Of a stretch of DNA of 64,000 bases, positions 34,660 to 42,499 are shown in pieces. The stretch is from Nocardia brasiliensis NBRC 14402. GTDB taxonomy: Bacteria; Actinomycetota; Actinomycetes; Mycobacteriales; Mycobacteriaceae. The stretch lies in contig NZ_BAFT02000113.1 in NCBI RefSeq assembly GCF_000308475.2, positions 1-64,000 of the forward strand, read 5' to 3'. The notes under the pieces were generated by a model, which searched no databases, was not told the DNA's origin, and was given only the letters and a program-made list of their open reading frames with translations. The position numbers were made by a program, and so were the translations under genes. The stretch's first letter is position 1, and every line of letters begins with the position of its first letter.

Positions 34660-35892
34660 GTGAACAACCGTCCAGTGATCCGCAGACCGGTGGCCGCCGT
34701 GGCGGCCGTGCTGTTCGTCGTGGTCGCCCTGGTGGCCGGATGCGCCGGCGACAACGGCGGCAGCCAGAACGCGGCGCGCGACCCCGGCCCGGTCGCCAAG
34801 GTCGCCTTGGCGCCGGAGAACGACGCCAAGAGCGTCAACCCGACCGCGCCGGTCTCGGTCACCATCACCGACGGAACGATCGATCAGGTCGCGCTCACGA
34901 ACGCGAGCGGCAAACAGGTCGCGGGCGAGTTCTCGCCGGACAAGCGCAGCTACAAGATCACCGAGCCGCTCGGCTACGACGCGACCTACACCTGGTCGGG
35001 CACCGCGATCGGCACCGATCGCAAGCCGATTCCGATCGACGGCAAGTTCAGCACGCTCGCGCCGAAGAACACCGTCCCAGCGACCATCAACATCGCCGAC
35101 AACCAGGAGGTCGGCATCGCCGCGCCGATCATCCTGCAGTTCAAGGCGCCGGTGCAGAACAAGGCCGCGGTGGAGAAGGCGCTGAGCATCACCACCGATC
35201 CGCCCACCGAGGGCGCGTGGGCCTGGTTCCCCGACGACAACGGCTCGCGCGTGCACTGGCGGCCGAAGGACTACTGGACGCCGGGCACCACGGTGCAGGT
35301 CTCGGCGAAGCTGTACGGGCTCGACCTCGGCGGCGGCAATTACGGCTACACCGACCTGACCACGGATTTCCGGATCGGCCGCAGTCAGATCGTGAAAGCC
35401 AACGCGCCGAGCCATCGCATGCAGGTGGTCCGCGACGGCAAGACCGTGTTCGATTTCGCGGTCAGCTACGGCGAGGGCAACGAGCCGCGCAACGTGACCC
35501 GCTCGGGTTTGCACGTGGTCACCGAGAAGTACGAAGACTTCATGATGTCGAATCCGCCGTTCTACACCAACGTGCGCGAACGCTGGGCGGTGCGCATCTC
35601 CAACAACGGCGAATTCATCCACGCCAACCCGGAATCGCTGTCCGCGCAAGGGTCTTCGAACGTCACCAACGGCTGCATCAACCTCTCGCCCGCCGACGCG
35701 CAGGCCTACTTCCCGACGGCGCTCTACGGCGACCCGGTCGAGGTCACCGGCACCTCGATCCAGCTCTCCGCCGCCGACGGTGACCTCTACGACTGGACCA
35801 TCGACTGGGCGACCTGGAAGACCATGTCCGCCCTGGACGGCTCCACCTCGGTCGTTTCGGCCACCCCGGTCGCGCCCGGCCCGCCCCGCTGA
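34660..35892 (+). CDS. lprQ: L,D-transpeptidase lipoprotein (LprQ/LdtMt5-like)
   Basis: The 410-residue protein is a lipoprotein: the signal sequence ends V-A-G-C with Cys28. Two immunoglobulin-like domains (about 45-240) precede the YkuD catalytic domain, which carries His321 in FIHANP and the nucleophile Cys339 in S-S-N-V-T-N-G-C-I-N-L-S. It makes 3-3 crosslinks in peptidoglycan outside the membrane. The GTG start lies seven bases after TAAATT, predicting a leaderless mRNA. Placement after murB groups two wall genes, as in mycobacteria. Confidence 0.93.
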   Translation: MNNRPVIRRPVAAVAAVLFVVVALVAGCAGDNGGSQNAARDPGPVAKVALAPENDAKSVNPTAPVSVTITDGTIDQVALTNASGKQVAGEFSPDKRSYKITEPLGYDATYTWSGTAIGTDRKPIPIDGKFSTLAPKNTVPATINIADNQEVGIAAPIILQFKAPVQNKAAVEKALSITTDPPTEGAWAWFPDDNGSRVHWRPKDYWTPGTTVQVSAKLYGLDLGGGNYGYTDLTTDFRIGRSQIVKANAPSHRMQVVRDGKTVFDFAVSYGEGNEPRNVTRSGLHVVTEKYEDFMMSNPPFYTNVRERWAVRISNNGEFIHANPESLSAQGSSNVTNGCINLSPADAQAYFPTALYGDPVEVTGTSIQLSAADGDLYDWTIDWATWKTMSALDGSTSVVSATPVAPGPPR

Positions 35893-35902
35893 CCGAACGC
35901 GG

Positions 35903-36358
35903 TCAGCGCCGCCCCGCGGTCTCGCCGTCGACCTCGGCCTCGACGGCGCGATCGGCCGCGCGCTGTTTGCGGACCTCGTCATGGCGTTCGGCGAGCAGGT
36001 CGCGGATCTCGATGAGCAGTTCGGTCTCGGTGGGCTCGGCGGCTTTGGTGGTGCCGAACCGGTTCTTGATCGTCTTCATCGGCACCATCAGCACGAAGTA
36101 GAGCACCGCGGCGACGACGACGAAGTTGATGAAGGCCGTGATGATCGGGCCGATCTGGATGAACGTCGCAGGTTTGCTGGAGATCAACTGGACGCCTAGT
36201 CCCAGCTCATTCGTGCTGCCGAAAACGGCGAGTAGGGGGTTGATGACGCCCTTGGTCACCGAGGTGACCACCGTGGTGAACGCGGTGCCCATCACCACGG
36301 CGACGGCAAGGTCGATGACGTTCCCGCGCATCAGGAACTCTTTGAACCCCTTGAGCAT
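35903..36358 (-). CDS. mscL: Large-conductance mechanosensitive channel
   Basis: MscL opens under membrane tension to release solutes during osmotic downshock. The 151-residue protein starts M-L-K-G-F-K-E-F-L-M-R-G-N-V-I-D-L-A-V-A-V-V, the family hallmark. It has two membrane helices and a charged C-terminal helix bundle. It converges on lprQ with 10 bases between stops. In M. tuberculosis mscL lies elsewhere (Rv0985c). Confidence 0.96.
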   Translation of the reverse strand: MLKGFKEFLMRGNVIDLAVAVVMGTAFTTVVTSVTKGVINPLLAVFGSTNELGLGVQLISSKPATFIQIGPIITAFINFVVVAAVLYFVLMVPMKTIKNRFGTTKAAEPTETELLIEIRDLLAERHDEVRKQRAADRAVEAEVDGETAGRR

Positions 36359-36493
36359 GAGGCGAACAACTCCGATCTGAGTGAGCTGGCAGTCGAAGCC
36401 CCGATGCTAACGGCAGCGCACGCCCGGCGTCGGCCGGGCAATTCCCCAGCGAACGCCGAACGCGCAGTGATTTATTCGAATCGGCTATCGCAC

Positions 36494-37228
36494 TCAGTTG
36501 CGCCGGGCGAAGCGTCCGGCATCGGCCTGATCACGCGGTTTGACGATGATCTGATCGAGGTTCACATGCGACGGACGCGAAGCGACGAAGCCGATGATCT
36601 CCGCGATGTCCTGCGCGACCAACGGGTCGATGCCCTGGTAGACCTTGGCCGCGCGGTCCTCGTCGCCGTCGAAGCGAACCAGGGAGAACTCGGTTTCCAC
36701 TGCGCCGGGCGCGATTTCGGTGAGCCGTACCGGTTGGCCGAGCAGCTCGCCGCGCAACGTGCGGTGCAGCACCGCCTGCGCATGCTTGGCCGAGGTGTAG
36801 CCCGAGCCGTTGTCGTAGGCGACGAACGCGGCGACCGAGGTGATGGTGACGATGAGGCCGTCGCCGGAGGCGATCAGCTTGGGCAGCAGCGCCTTGGTCA
36901 GGCGCAGGGTGCCGAGCACGTTGGTCTCCCACATCCAGCGCCAGTCGTCGAGGTCGGCGTCGGCGACCGTGGCCAGCCCCTTGGCGCCGCCGGCGTTGTT
37001 GACCAGCACGTCGGCCCGCTCGATCGCGTCGGTGAACGTCCGCACCGACTCGTCCGAGGTGACGTCGAGTTCCAGTGCGGTGCCGCCGATCTCGTCGGCG
37101 ACCCGCTGCAGCCGGTCGAGCCTGCGGGCGCCGACCACCACGTGGTAGCCCTGTTTCGCCAGTTCCCGGGCGGTGGCCTCGCCGATTCCCGAGCTGGCTC
37201 CGGTGACGACGGCGGTGCGGTTGCTCAT
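36494..37228 (-). CDS. Short-chain dehydrogenase/reductase (Rv0484c-like)
   Basis: This 244-residue classical SDR has the T-G-A-S-S-G-I-G cofactor loop, N-N-A-G-G, the catalytic Y-x-x-x-K in S-G-Y-T-S-A-K and E-I-A-P-G-A-V-E-T. An arginine after the second strand (GARRLDRL) suggests NADP(H). The substrate is unknown. TAGGAT eight bases before the ATG predicts a leaderless mRNA. It is divergent from the hydrolase at 37303. Confidence 0.9.
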   Translation of the reverse strand: MSNRTAVVTGASSGIGEATARELAKQGYHVVVGARRLDRLQRVADEIGGTALELDVTSDESVRTFTDAIERADVLVNNAGGAKGLATVADADLDDWRWMWETNVLGTLRLTKALLPKLIASGDGLIVTITSVAAFVAYDNGSGYTSAKHAQAVLHRTLRGELLGQPVRLTEIAPGAVETEFSLVRFDGDEDRAAKVYQGIDPLVAQDIAEIIGFVASRPSHVNLDQIIVKPRDQADAGRFARRN

Positions 37229-37302
37229 GGGATCAGATCCTAGGGGCCGGGCCGGAGACCGGCGCTGGGGCTGTAGTGGGGATCACCGTTAGCCTGAGCC
37301 GC

Positions 37303-38124
37303 ATGGCATTACGGGACGTGGTGAGCGCGGATGGCACGAATATCGTCTATCGGGTCAGCGGCCCCGCGGGCGCGCGACCGCTGCTGCTCCTGCACGGCTG
37401 GTCGGCCAATCTGCTGTGCTGGGGCCGGGCCGCGAACGAGCTCGCGACGCGCTACCGGGTGATCGCCGTCGACCTGCGCGGGCACGGCTACTCCGACGCA
37501 CCGGCGGCCGGCTACGACGATCCGAAGAACTGGGCCGCCGATATCGCGGCCGTGCTGGCGGTCGAGCGCATCGATACCGGCGCGATCCTGCTCGGCTGGT
37601 CCTACGGCGGCATCGTGCTCAGCGACTACCTCACCGCCTTCGGCACCGGCGCGCTCGCGGGCGTGGTCTATACGGGTTCGATGGCCAACCTCGGCCGCGG
37701 CGTGCCGGGAGCCGCGGTCGGCACCGCGATGCAGGCCGCGATGCCCGGTGTTTTCGAGGAGAGTGCGGGGCGCGCGGTGAAGGCGTTCGGCGCGTTCGGC
37801 AACGCCAACACCGGTCCGGGTGCGGACAAGGGCGTCGATGCCCAGCGGTTGTTCGGCGCGAGCCTGGCCACCGTGCCCGCGGTGCGCAAAGCGCTGTTCT
37901 ATCGCACCGTCGACAACACCGAAACCCTACGGGCACTTGATATTCCGGTGCTGGTCCTGCACGGCACCGCAGACCCGGTGGTGCCGATCGAGAACGGCCG
38001 CTACATCGCTGCCGCGGTGCCCGACGCGCGCACCTCGTACTGGGAGGGAGCCCAGCACGGGTTGTTCATCGAGGACCGGTCGCGCTTCGTGGCCGAGGTG
38101 AGTGCGTTCGCCGACGGGCTCTGA
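37303..38124 (+). CDS. Alpha/beta hydrolase
   Basis: The 273-residue enzyme has LLLLHGWSAN, the elbow G-W-S-Y-G-G, an aspartate in HGTADPVV and the late histidine in GAQHGLF. The sequence style is that of esterases, haloperoxidase-like or epoxide hydrolases; the substrate is unknown. TAGCCT seven bases before the ATG predicts a leaderless mRNA. M. tuberculosis has no gene between Rv0484c and Rv0485 here, so this is a local insertion. Confidence 0.85.
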   Translation: MALRDVVSADGTNIVYRVSGPAGARPLLLLHGWSANLLCWGRAANELATRYRVIAVDLRGHGYSDAPAAGYDDPKNWAADIAAVLAVERIDTGAILLGWSYGGIVLSDYLTAFGTGALAGVVYTGSMANLGRGVPGAAVGTAMQAAMPGVFEESAGRAVKAFGAFGNANTGPGADKGVDAQRLFGASLATVPAVRKALFYRTVDNTETLRALDIPVLVLHGTADPVVPIENGRYIAAAVPDARTSYWEGAQHGLFIEDRSRFVAEVSAFADGL

Positions 38125-38201
38125 ATTCGCCGCTGTTTCCCCAGTTGGATCCGGTTTGTCCGGACCGTCCGGAGTCGTCGCAGGTAGGCGCGACGCGGCA
38201 C

Positions 38202-38240
38202 TGTGAGCCGGTTCACCGGAGGCTTGTGATAGCTCTCACT
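38202..38240 (+). promoter_or_regulatory. Two CRP-type sites upstream of mshA
   Basis: TGTGA-N6-TCACC at 38202-38217 and TGTGA-N6-TCACT at 38225-38240 each match the CRP/GlxR consensus TGTGA-N6-TCACA with one mismatch. Their centres are 23 bases apart, about two helical turns. They end 43 bases before the mshA start. Binding by a cAMP-responsive CRP is inference. Confidence 0.55.
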
Positions 38241-38282
38241 TGGCGGGCTGAGGGCTCTGAGCGGGGGAATGCAACGTGCACT

Positions 38283-39689
38283 ATGGATAGTGTGAGCCAA
38301 CGCCGCCTGGACCTACGGCCGAACCGTGTCGCCGTCTTGTCGGTGCATACCTCGCCGCTGGCGCAACCCGGTACCGGCGATGCGGGCGGCATGAACGTCT
38401 ACGTGCTGCAGACCGCGTTGCAGCTGGCCCGGCGCGGCACCGAGGTGGAGATCTTCACCCGGGCCACCAGCTCCAATCTCCCACCCGTGCAAGAGGCCGG
38501 CCCCGGCGTGCTGGTGCGCAATGTGGTGGCGGGCCCGTTCGAGGGCCTCGACAAACGCGATCTGCCCACCCAGCTCTGCCCGTTCACCGCGGAGGTGCTG
38601 CGGCAGGAGGCCAGGCATCAGCCCGGCTACTACGACCTCGTGCACTCGCACTACTGGCTGTCCGGCCAGGTCGGCTGGCTGGCCAGGGACCGCTGGCGGG
38701 TGCCGCTGGTGCACACCGCGCACACCCTCGCGGCGGTGAAGAACGCCGCCCTCGCGGAGGGCGACTGTCCGGAGCCGCTGACCCGGGAGATCGGCGAGAA
38801 ACAGGTCATCGCCGAGGCGGATCGGCTGGTCGCCAACACCGACGACGAGGCGCGCCAGCTGGTCGAGCTGTACAGCGCCGAACCCGAGCGCATCGATGTC
38901 GTGCCGCCGGGCGCGGACCTGTCCCGGTATCGGCCCGGCGACAAGGCGGCCGCCCGGGCCGCGCTCGGCCTGGCCGCCGACGAGCAGATTGTCGCGTTCG
39001 TCGGGCGCATCCAGCCGTTGAAGGCGCCCGACGTGCTGGTCCGCGCCGCCGCCGAGGTGCTGCGCGCCGGGCGGGCGCGCAACCTGCGGGTGCTCATCGT
39101 CGGCGGGCCCTCGGGCAGCGGTCTGGAGCGACCCGACGCGCTGATCGAACTCGCCGCGGCACTCGGTATCGCCGATCGCGTCACCTTCCTGCCACCGCAG
39201 CCGCCGGACCGGCTGGTGCTGGTCTATCGGGCCGCGGATCTGGTCGCGGTGCCCAGCTACAACGAATCCTTCGGCCTGGTCGCGATCGAGGCGCAGGCCA
39301 GCGGTACCCCGGTGCTGGCCGCCGACGTCGGCGGGCTCGGCACGGCCGTCCGCCACGGCGAGTCCGGGCTGCTCGTGCCCGGCCACCGCACCCCGGACTG
39401 GGCCGGCGCGCTCGGCTATCTGCTCGACGATCCCGAGCGGCTGCGCCGGATGAGCGCCCGCGCGGTCGAGCACGCCGCCAACTTCTCCTGGGAGCACACC
39501 GCCGCGGGCCTGCTGACCAGCTACTCCGCCGCGCTGCACGATTTCCGCGCGGAACGGGCCGCACTGGGCGCGGGACGTCTCGTGCGTGACGACACCCGGG
39601 AACGGGTATCCGGTGAACGCATTAGCCTCGACTCCGGTCAGGCCAGATCGCGGGCGCTGTGGCGGCGCCGGACGGGAGCACGTCAGTGA
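38283..39689 (+). CDS. mshA: D-inositol-3-phosphate glycosyltransferase (mycothiol synthesis)
   Basis: MshA joins GlcNAc from UDP-GlcNAc to 1L-inositol 1-phosphate, the first step of mycothiol synthesis. The 468-residue GT-B protein has the signature S-V-H-T-S-P-L-A-Q-P-G-T-G-D-A-G-G-M-N-V-Y in the N-terminal domain and the retaining GT4 motif E-S-F-G-L-V-A-I-E-A near residue 325. The start is not certain: ATG at 38283 or GTG at 38292. YbjN-type and phosphoglycerate mutase genes follow, as in Rv0486-Rv0489. Confidence 0.94.
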   Translation: MDSVSQRRLDLRPNRVAVLSVHTSPLAQPGTGDAGGMNVYVLQTALQLARRGTEVEIFTRATSSNLPPVQEAGPGVLVRNVVAGPFEGLDKRDLPTQLCPFTAEVLRQEARHQPGYYDLVHSHYWLSGQVGWLARDRWRVPLVHTAHTLAAVKNAALAEGDCPEPLTREIGEKQVIAEADRLVANTDDEARQLVELYSAEPERIDVVPPGADLSRYRPGDKAAARAALGLAADEQIVAFVGRIQPLKAPDVLVRAAAEVLRAGRARNLRVLIVGGPSGSGLERPDALIELAAALGIADRVTFLPPQPPDRLVLVYRAADLVAVPSYNESFGLVAIEAQASGTPVLAADVGGLGTAVRHGESGLLVPGHRTPDWAGALGYLLDDPERLRRMSARAVEHAANFSWEHTAAGLLTSYSAALHDFRAERAALGAGRLVRDDTRERVSGERISLDSGQARSRALWRRRTGARQ

Positions 39690-40207
39690 GTGCAGGTGAG
39701 CGAGCGAGCGAGGTGCAGGCCACCGCGCGGGTGATCGAGGAGACCCTGCGCGATCGGGACATCGAATACAGCCGCTCCGGCGCGGAGACCTTCGTCGTGG
39801 TCCTGCCCGGCGAGCGCAAACTGAAGACCACGGTCATGCTCACCGTCGGCAAGCACGGCGTGCGCATCGAGTCCTTCGTCTGCCGCAAGCCGGACGAGAA
39901 CTTCGAGGGCGTCTACAAGTTCCTGCTGCGCCGCAACCGCAGGCTCTACGGCGTGGCCTACACCCTGGACCGGGTCGGCGACATCTACCTGGTCGGCCGG
40001 ATCGCCACGCACGCGGTCACCGCCGACGAACTGGACCGGATCTTCGGCCAGACCCTCGAGGCGGTCGACGCCGATTTCAACGTGCTGCTCGAACTCGGTT
40101 TCGCCGAATCCATCCGCAAGGAATGGAAGTGGCGCGTCTCGCGCGGGGAGTCCCTGAAGAACCTGCGCGCTTTCGAGCATCTCGTGGACGCTGCCGACAA
40201 GCCCTGA
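39686..40207 (+). CDS. YbjN domain protein (Rv0487-like)
   Basis: The 173-residue protein has a single YbjN/T3SS-chaperone-like domain (TLRDRDIEYSRSGAETFVVVLPG onwards). Family members are often chaperone-like, but no function is established here. The GTG at 39686 overlaps the mshA stop as GTGA and has GGGAG eight bases upstream; a GTG at 39659 would add nine residues. The tight coupling matches Rv0486-Rv0487. Confidence 0.85.
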   Translation: MSAGERASEVQATARVIEETLRDRDIEYSRSGAETFVVVLPGERKLKTTVMLTVGKHGVRIESFVCRKPDENFEGVYKFLLRRNRRLYGVAYTLDRVGDIYLVGRIATHAVTADELDRIFGQTLEAVDADFNVLLELGFAESIRKEWKWRVSRGESLKNLRAFEHLVDAADKP

Positions 40208-40239
40208 GTGCCGTCGCTGCGCGATATACGCAGCGGCAC
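40208..40239 (+). terminator. Hairpin after the mshA-ybjN operon
   Basis: GTGCCG-TC-GCTGCG pairs with CGCAGCGGCAC around a 7-base loop CGATATA; the TC is a bulge. It starts directly after the YbjN stop codon. Confidence 0.6.
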
Positions 40240-40400
40240 AGTGCGTTTCGGGTGCGCGACGCGCCCGCCTAGCCGATCGGGCCGAAGCCCGGACGATCGG
40301 CCGATTCCGGTCCACCGGCCGAATCGGCCCGGATACGGTGCGACCGTGCCGCGCGCGGGTGACAATCGCTTGTGGTTCCGATCATGAAGGTGGCAGCCCG

Positions 40401-41306
40401 ATGACAGTTCTCGCTCTCGATATCGGCGCGACGAAGTTCGCGGCGGGTATCGCGCAGGCCGACCGGACGGTGGGCGGGGTGCGGCAGGTCCAGGTGCCGC
40501 CCGAGGCGGTGTGGCAGGCGTGCCGCGCGCTGCTGCTCGAGGTGGCGGGGGAGACGACGATCACCGCCGTCGGCATCGGCTCGGCCGGGCCGGTGGACAC
40601 GCGCACCGGCGTCACCAGCCCGCTGAACATCCCGGAATGGAAAGCGGGCTTCCCGATCGTCGCCTCGGTGCAGGAACTGTTCCCCGACGCTGCGGTCCAT
40701 TTCGCCATCGACGGCGCCTGTCTCGCGCTGGCCGAGCATCACGTCGGCGCGCTGCGCGGGGTGCCGAACGGGTTGGCGCTCACCGTGTCCTCGGGGATCG
40801 GCGGCGGCATCATCGCGGACGGACGGGTACTGCTCGGCCGCACCGGCAACGCCGGTCACATCGGTCATATCGTGGTCCCGGGCTGGGACGTGCCCTGCCT
40901 GTGCGGCGGTGTCGGTTGCGTGGAAGCGGTCGCCAGCGGGATGTCGTCGGTGCGCTGGGCGGTCGAACAGGGCTGGCCGGGCAGCACCGGCGTGCAACTG
41001 GCCGAGGACGCGCGCCGGGGCGAGCGGATCGCGCTCGCGGCGCTGCAGCGCGCGGGCACCGCACTCGGTCAGGCGATCGCCTCGGCGTGCGCGCTGCTCG
41101 ACGTCGATCGGGTGGTGATCGGTGGCGGTTTCGCGCAATCCGGTGCGCCGCTGTGGGATCCGTTGCGCGCGGCGCTGCGCAAGCACGCGCGCCTCGATTT
41201 CACCCGCGAGATCAATGTCGTGCTCTCCGAGGTGACCAACGGTGCCACGCTGGTCGGCGCGGGCGTGCTCGCGACGGGCCCCGCCACCGCCGACGTCGCG
41301 GGCTGA
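40401..41306 (+). CDS. ROK family sugar kinase-like protein
   Basis: The 301-residue protein shows the ATP-binding L-A-L-D-I-G-A-T-K and the ROK metal site C-L-C-G-G-V-G-C-V-E-A. The catalytic aspartate lies in FAIDGACLAL. It is in the place of Rv0485, which is a ROK repressor with an N-terminal helix-turn-helix. This protein has no DNA-binding extension and is more likely a glucokinase-like enzyme. The ATG follows AAGGTGG. Confidence 0.85.
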   Translation: MTVLALDIGATKFAAGIAQADRTVGGVRQVQVPPEAVWQACRALLLEVAGETTITAVGIGSAGPVDTRTGVTSPLNIPEWKAGFPIVASVQELFPDAAVHFAIDGACLALAEHHVGALRGVPNGLALTVSSGIGGGIIADGRVLLGRTGNAGHIGHIVVPGWDVPCLCGGVGCVEAVASGMSSVRWAVEQGWPGSTGVQLAEDARRGERIALAALQRAGTALGQAIASACALLDVDRVVIGGGFAQSGAPLWDPLRAALRKHARLDFTREINVVLSEVTNGATLVGAGVLATGPATADVAG

Positions 41307-41374
41307 CCCGGGCCGGGCTCGGACCAGCGGGGGAACGCTGCGACCGGCTCCTGGGCCCATGGGAGGATGGCCCC

Positions 41375-42112
41375 ATGACGTACACCCTCGTGCTGCTGCG
41401 CCACGGCGAGAGCGAATGGAATGCCCTGAACCTGTTCACCGGCTGGGTGGACGTGCATCTGACGGACAAGGGCATCGCCGAGGGCAAACGCGCGGGAGAA
41501 CTGCTCGCCGAGCACGGCATCCTGCCCGATATCGTCTACACCTCGCTGCTGCGCCGCGCGATCAACACCGCGAACATCGCGCTGGACGCCGCCGACCGGC
41601 ACTGGATTCCGGTGGTGCGCGACTGGCGGCTCAACGAGCGTCACTACGGCGCGCTGCAGGGCAAGAACAAGGCGCAGGTCCGGGACAAGTACGGCGACGA
41701 GCAGTTCATGCTGTGGCGGCGCAGCTACGACACCCCGCCGCCGCCGATCGACCCGGACGACGAGTACAGCCAGGACGGCGACGCGCGCTACGCGGGCATC
41801 GAGGTGCCGAAGACCGAATGCCTGCTCGACGTGGTCAAGCGGATGATCCCGTACTGGGAGTCGACCATTTCGCAGGATGTGCGCGCGGGCAAGACCGTGC
41901 TGGTCGCCGCGCACGGCAACTCGCTGCGCGCGCTGGTCAAGCACCTCGATCAGATCTCGGACGCCGATATCGCGGGTGTGAACATTCCCACCGGCATTCC
42001 GCTGCGCTATGAACTGGACGAGAACCTGCGGCCCACCGGTCCCGGCGTCTACCTCGACCCCGAGGCGGCCGCCGCGGGTGCCGCCGCCGTCGCGAACCAG
42101 GGCGGGAAATAG
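41375..42112 (+). CDS. gpmA: 2,3-bisphosphoglycerate-dependent phosphoglycerate mutase
   Basis: GpmA interconverts 3- and 2-phosphoglycerate in glycolysis. The 245-residue protein has the phosphohistidine motif L-L-R-H-G-E-S-E-W-N at 7-16, N-E-R-H-Y-G-A-L-Q-G and the second histidine in A-A-H-G-N-S-L-R. An Ala-rich tail of about 15 residues ends it. GGAGG lies about eight bases before the ATG. A longer open frame reaching back through the ROK gene is a coincidence. Confidence 0.96.
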   Translation: MTYTLVLLRHGESEWNALNLFTGWVDVHLTDKGIAEGKRAGELLAEHGILPDIVYTSLLRRAINTANIALDAADRHWIPVVRDWRLNERHYGALQGKNKAQVRDKYGDEQFMLWRRSYDTPPPPIDPDDEYSQDGDARYAGIEVPKTECLLDVVKRMIPYWESTISQDVRAGKTVLVAAHGNSLRALVKHLDQISDADIAGVNIPTGIPLRYELDENLRPTGPGVYLDPEAAAAGAAAVANQGGK

Positions 42113-42133
42113 CCGACAGCTCTCGCACTTGCC

Positions 42134-42164
42134 ACGCGCTGCGTCCGAATCGGGCGCAGCGCGT
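42134..42164 (+). terminator. Terminator after gpmA
   Basis: ACGCGCTGCG and CGCAGCGCGT form a perfect 10-bp stem, extended inside by CC and GG. TGCTGTTTC follows it. Confidence 0.75.
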
Positions 42165-42429
42165 TGCTGTTTCACGGCGGTGGCAGGTCGCTACGGGCTT
42201 GCCGGAGTGCTGCGAGATGTGCGACAGTCCGTGTCGGCCCAAAGTGTCTTGCGACACATCTACCCGTTGGCTGCCAGTGCGGACTGGCGAGGTGCACCCA
42301 CCGGCCGGTGAGTGAGCATTCTGGCTCGCGTGGCCCGTGCGAGACGGCACCGAGCAGGGCTTCGGGCGCAACTCACGTCGACGGGTAGCTATATGTGAAC
42401 CGCTATTCGGAATTGGTTACCTGTTACCC

Positions 42430-42447
42430 CTTGTCATTACCGACAAG
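42430..42447 (+). promoter_or_regulatory. Inverted repeat in the promoter of the first CocE-type gene
   Basis: CTTGTC-ATTACC-GACAAG is a perfect 6-bp inverted repeat with a 6-base spacer. TTGTCA within it could be the -35 and TATGTA at 42452 the -10, so a bound regulator would compete with polymerase. Confidence 0.4.
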
Positions 42448-42499
42448 TAGGTATGTACACTTTGGGCGTTCGACCAGTCCGAGAGGTGGATCACGTCCG

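Larger units (their letters stand above)
42113..42499. other. Intergenic region between gpmA and the first CocE-type gene
   Basis: This 387-base gap holds the gpmA terminator at 42134-42164 and two short palindromes, CGACA-N5-TGTCG at 42222 and GTGTC-N4-GACAC at 42244. An AT-richer promoter stretch from about 42400 to 42460 contains the inverted repeat listed separately. I see no gene in it. Confidence 0.6.

Noticed and set aside
40511..42112. Apparent fusion of an Arg-rich domain to phosphoglycerate mutase
   Set aside because: The N-terminal part is the shifted frame of the ROK gene; the mutase has its own ATG and ribosome site.
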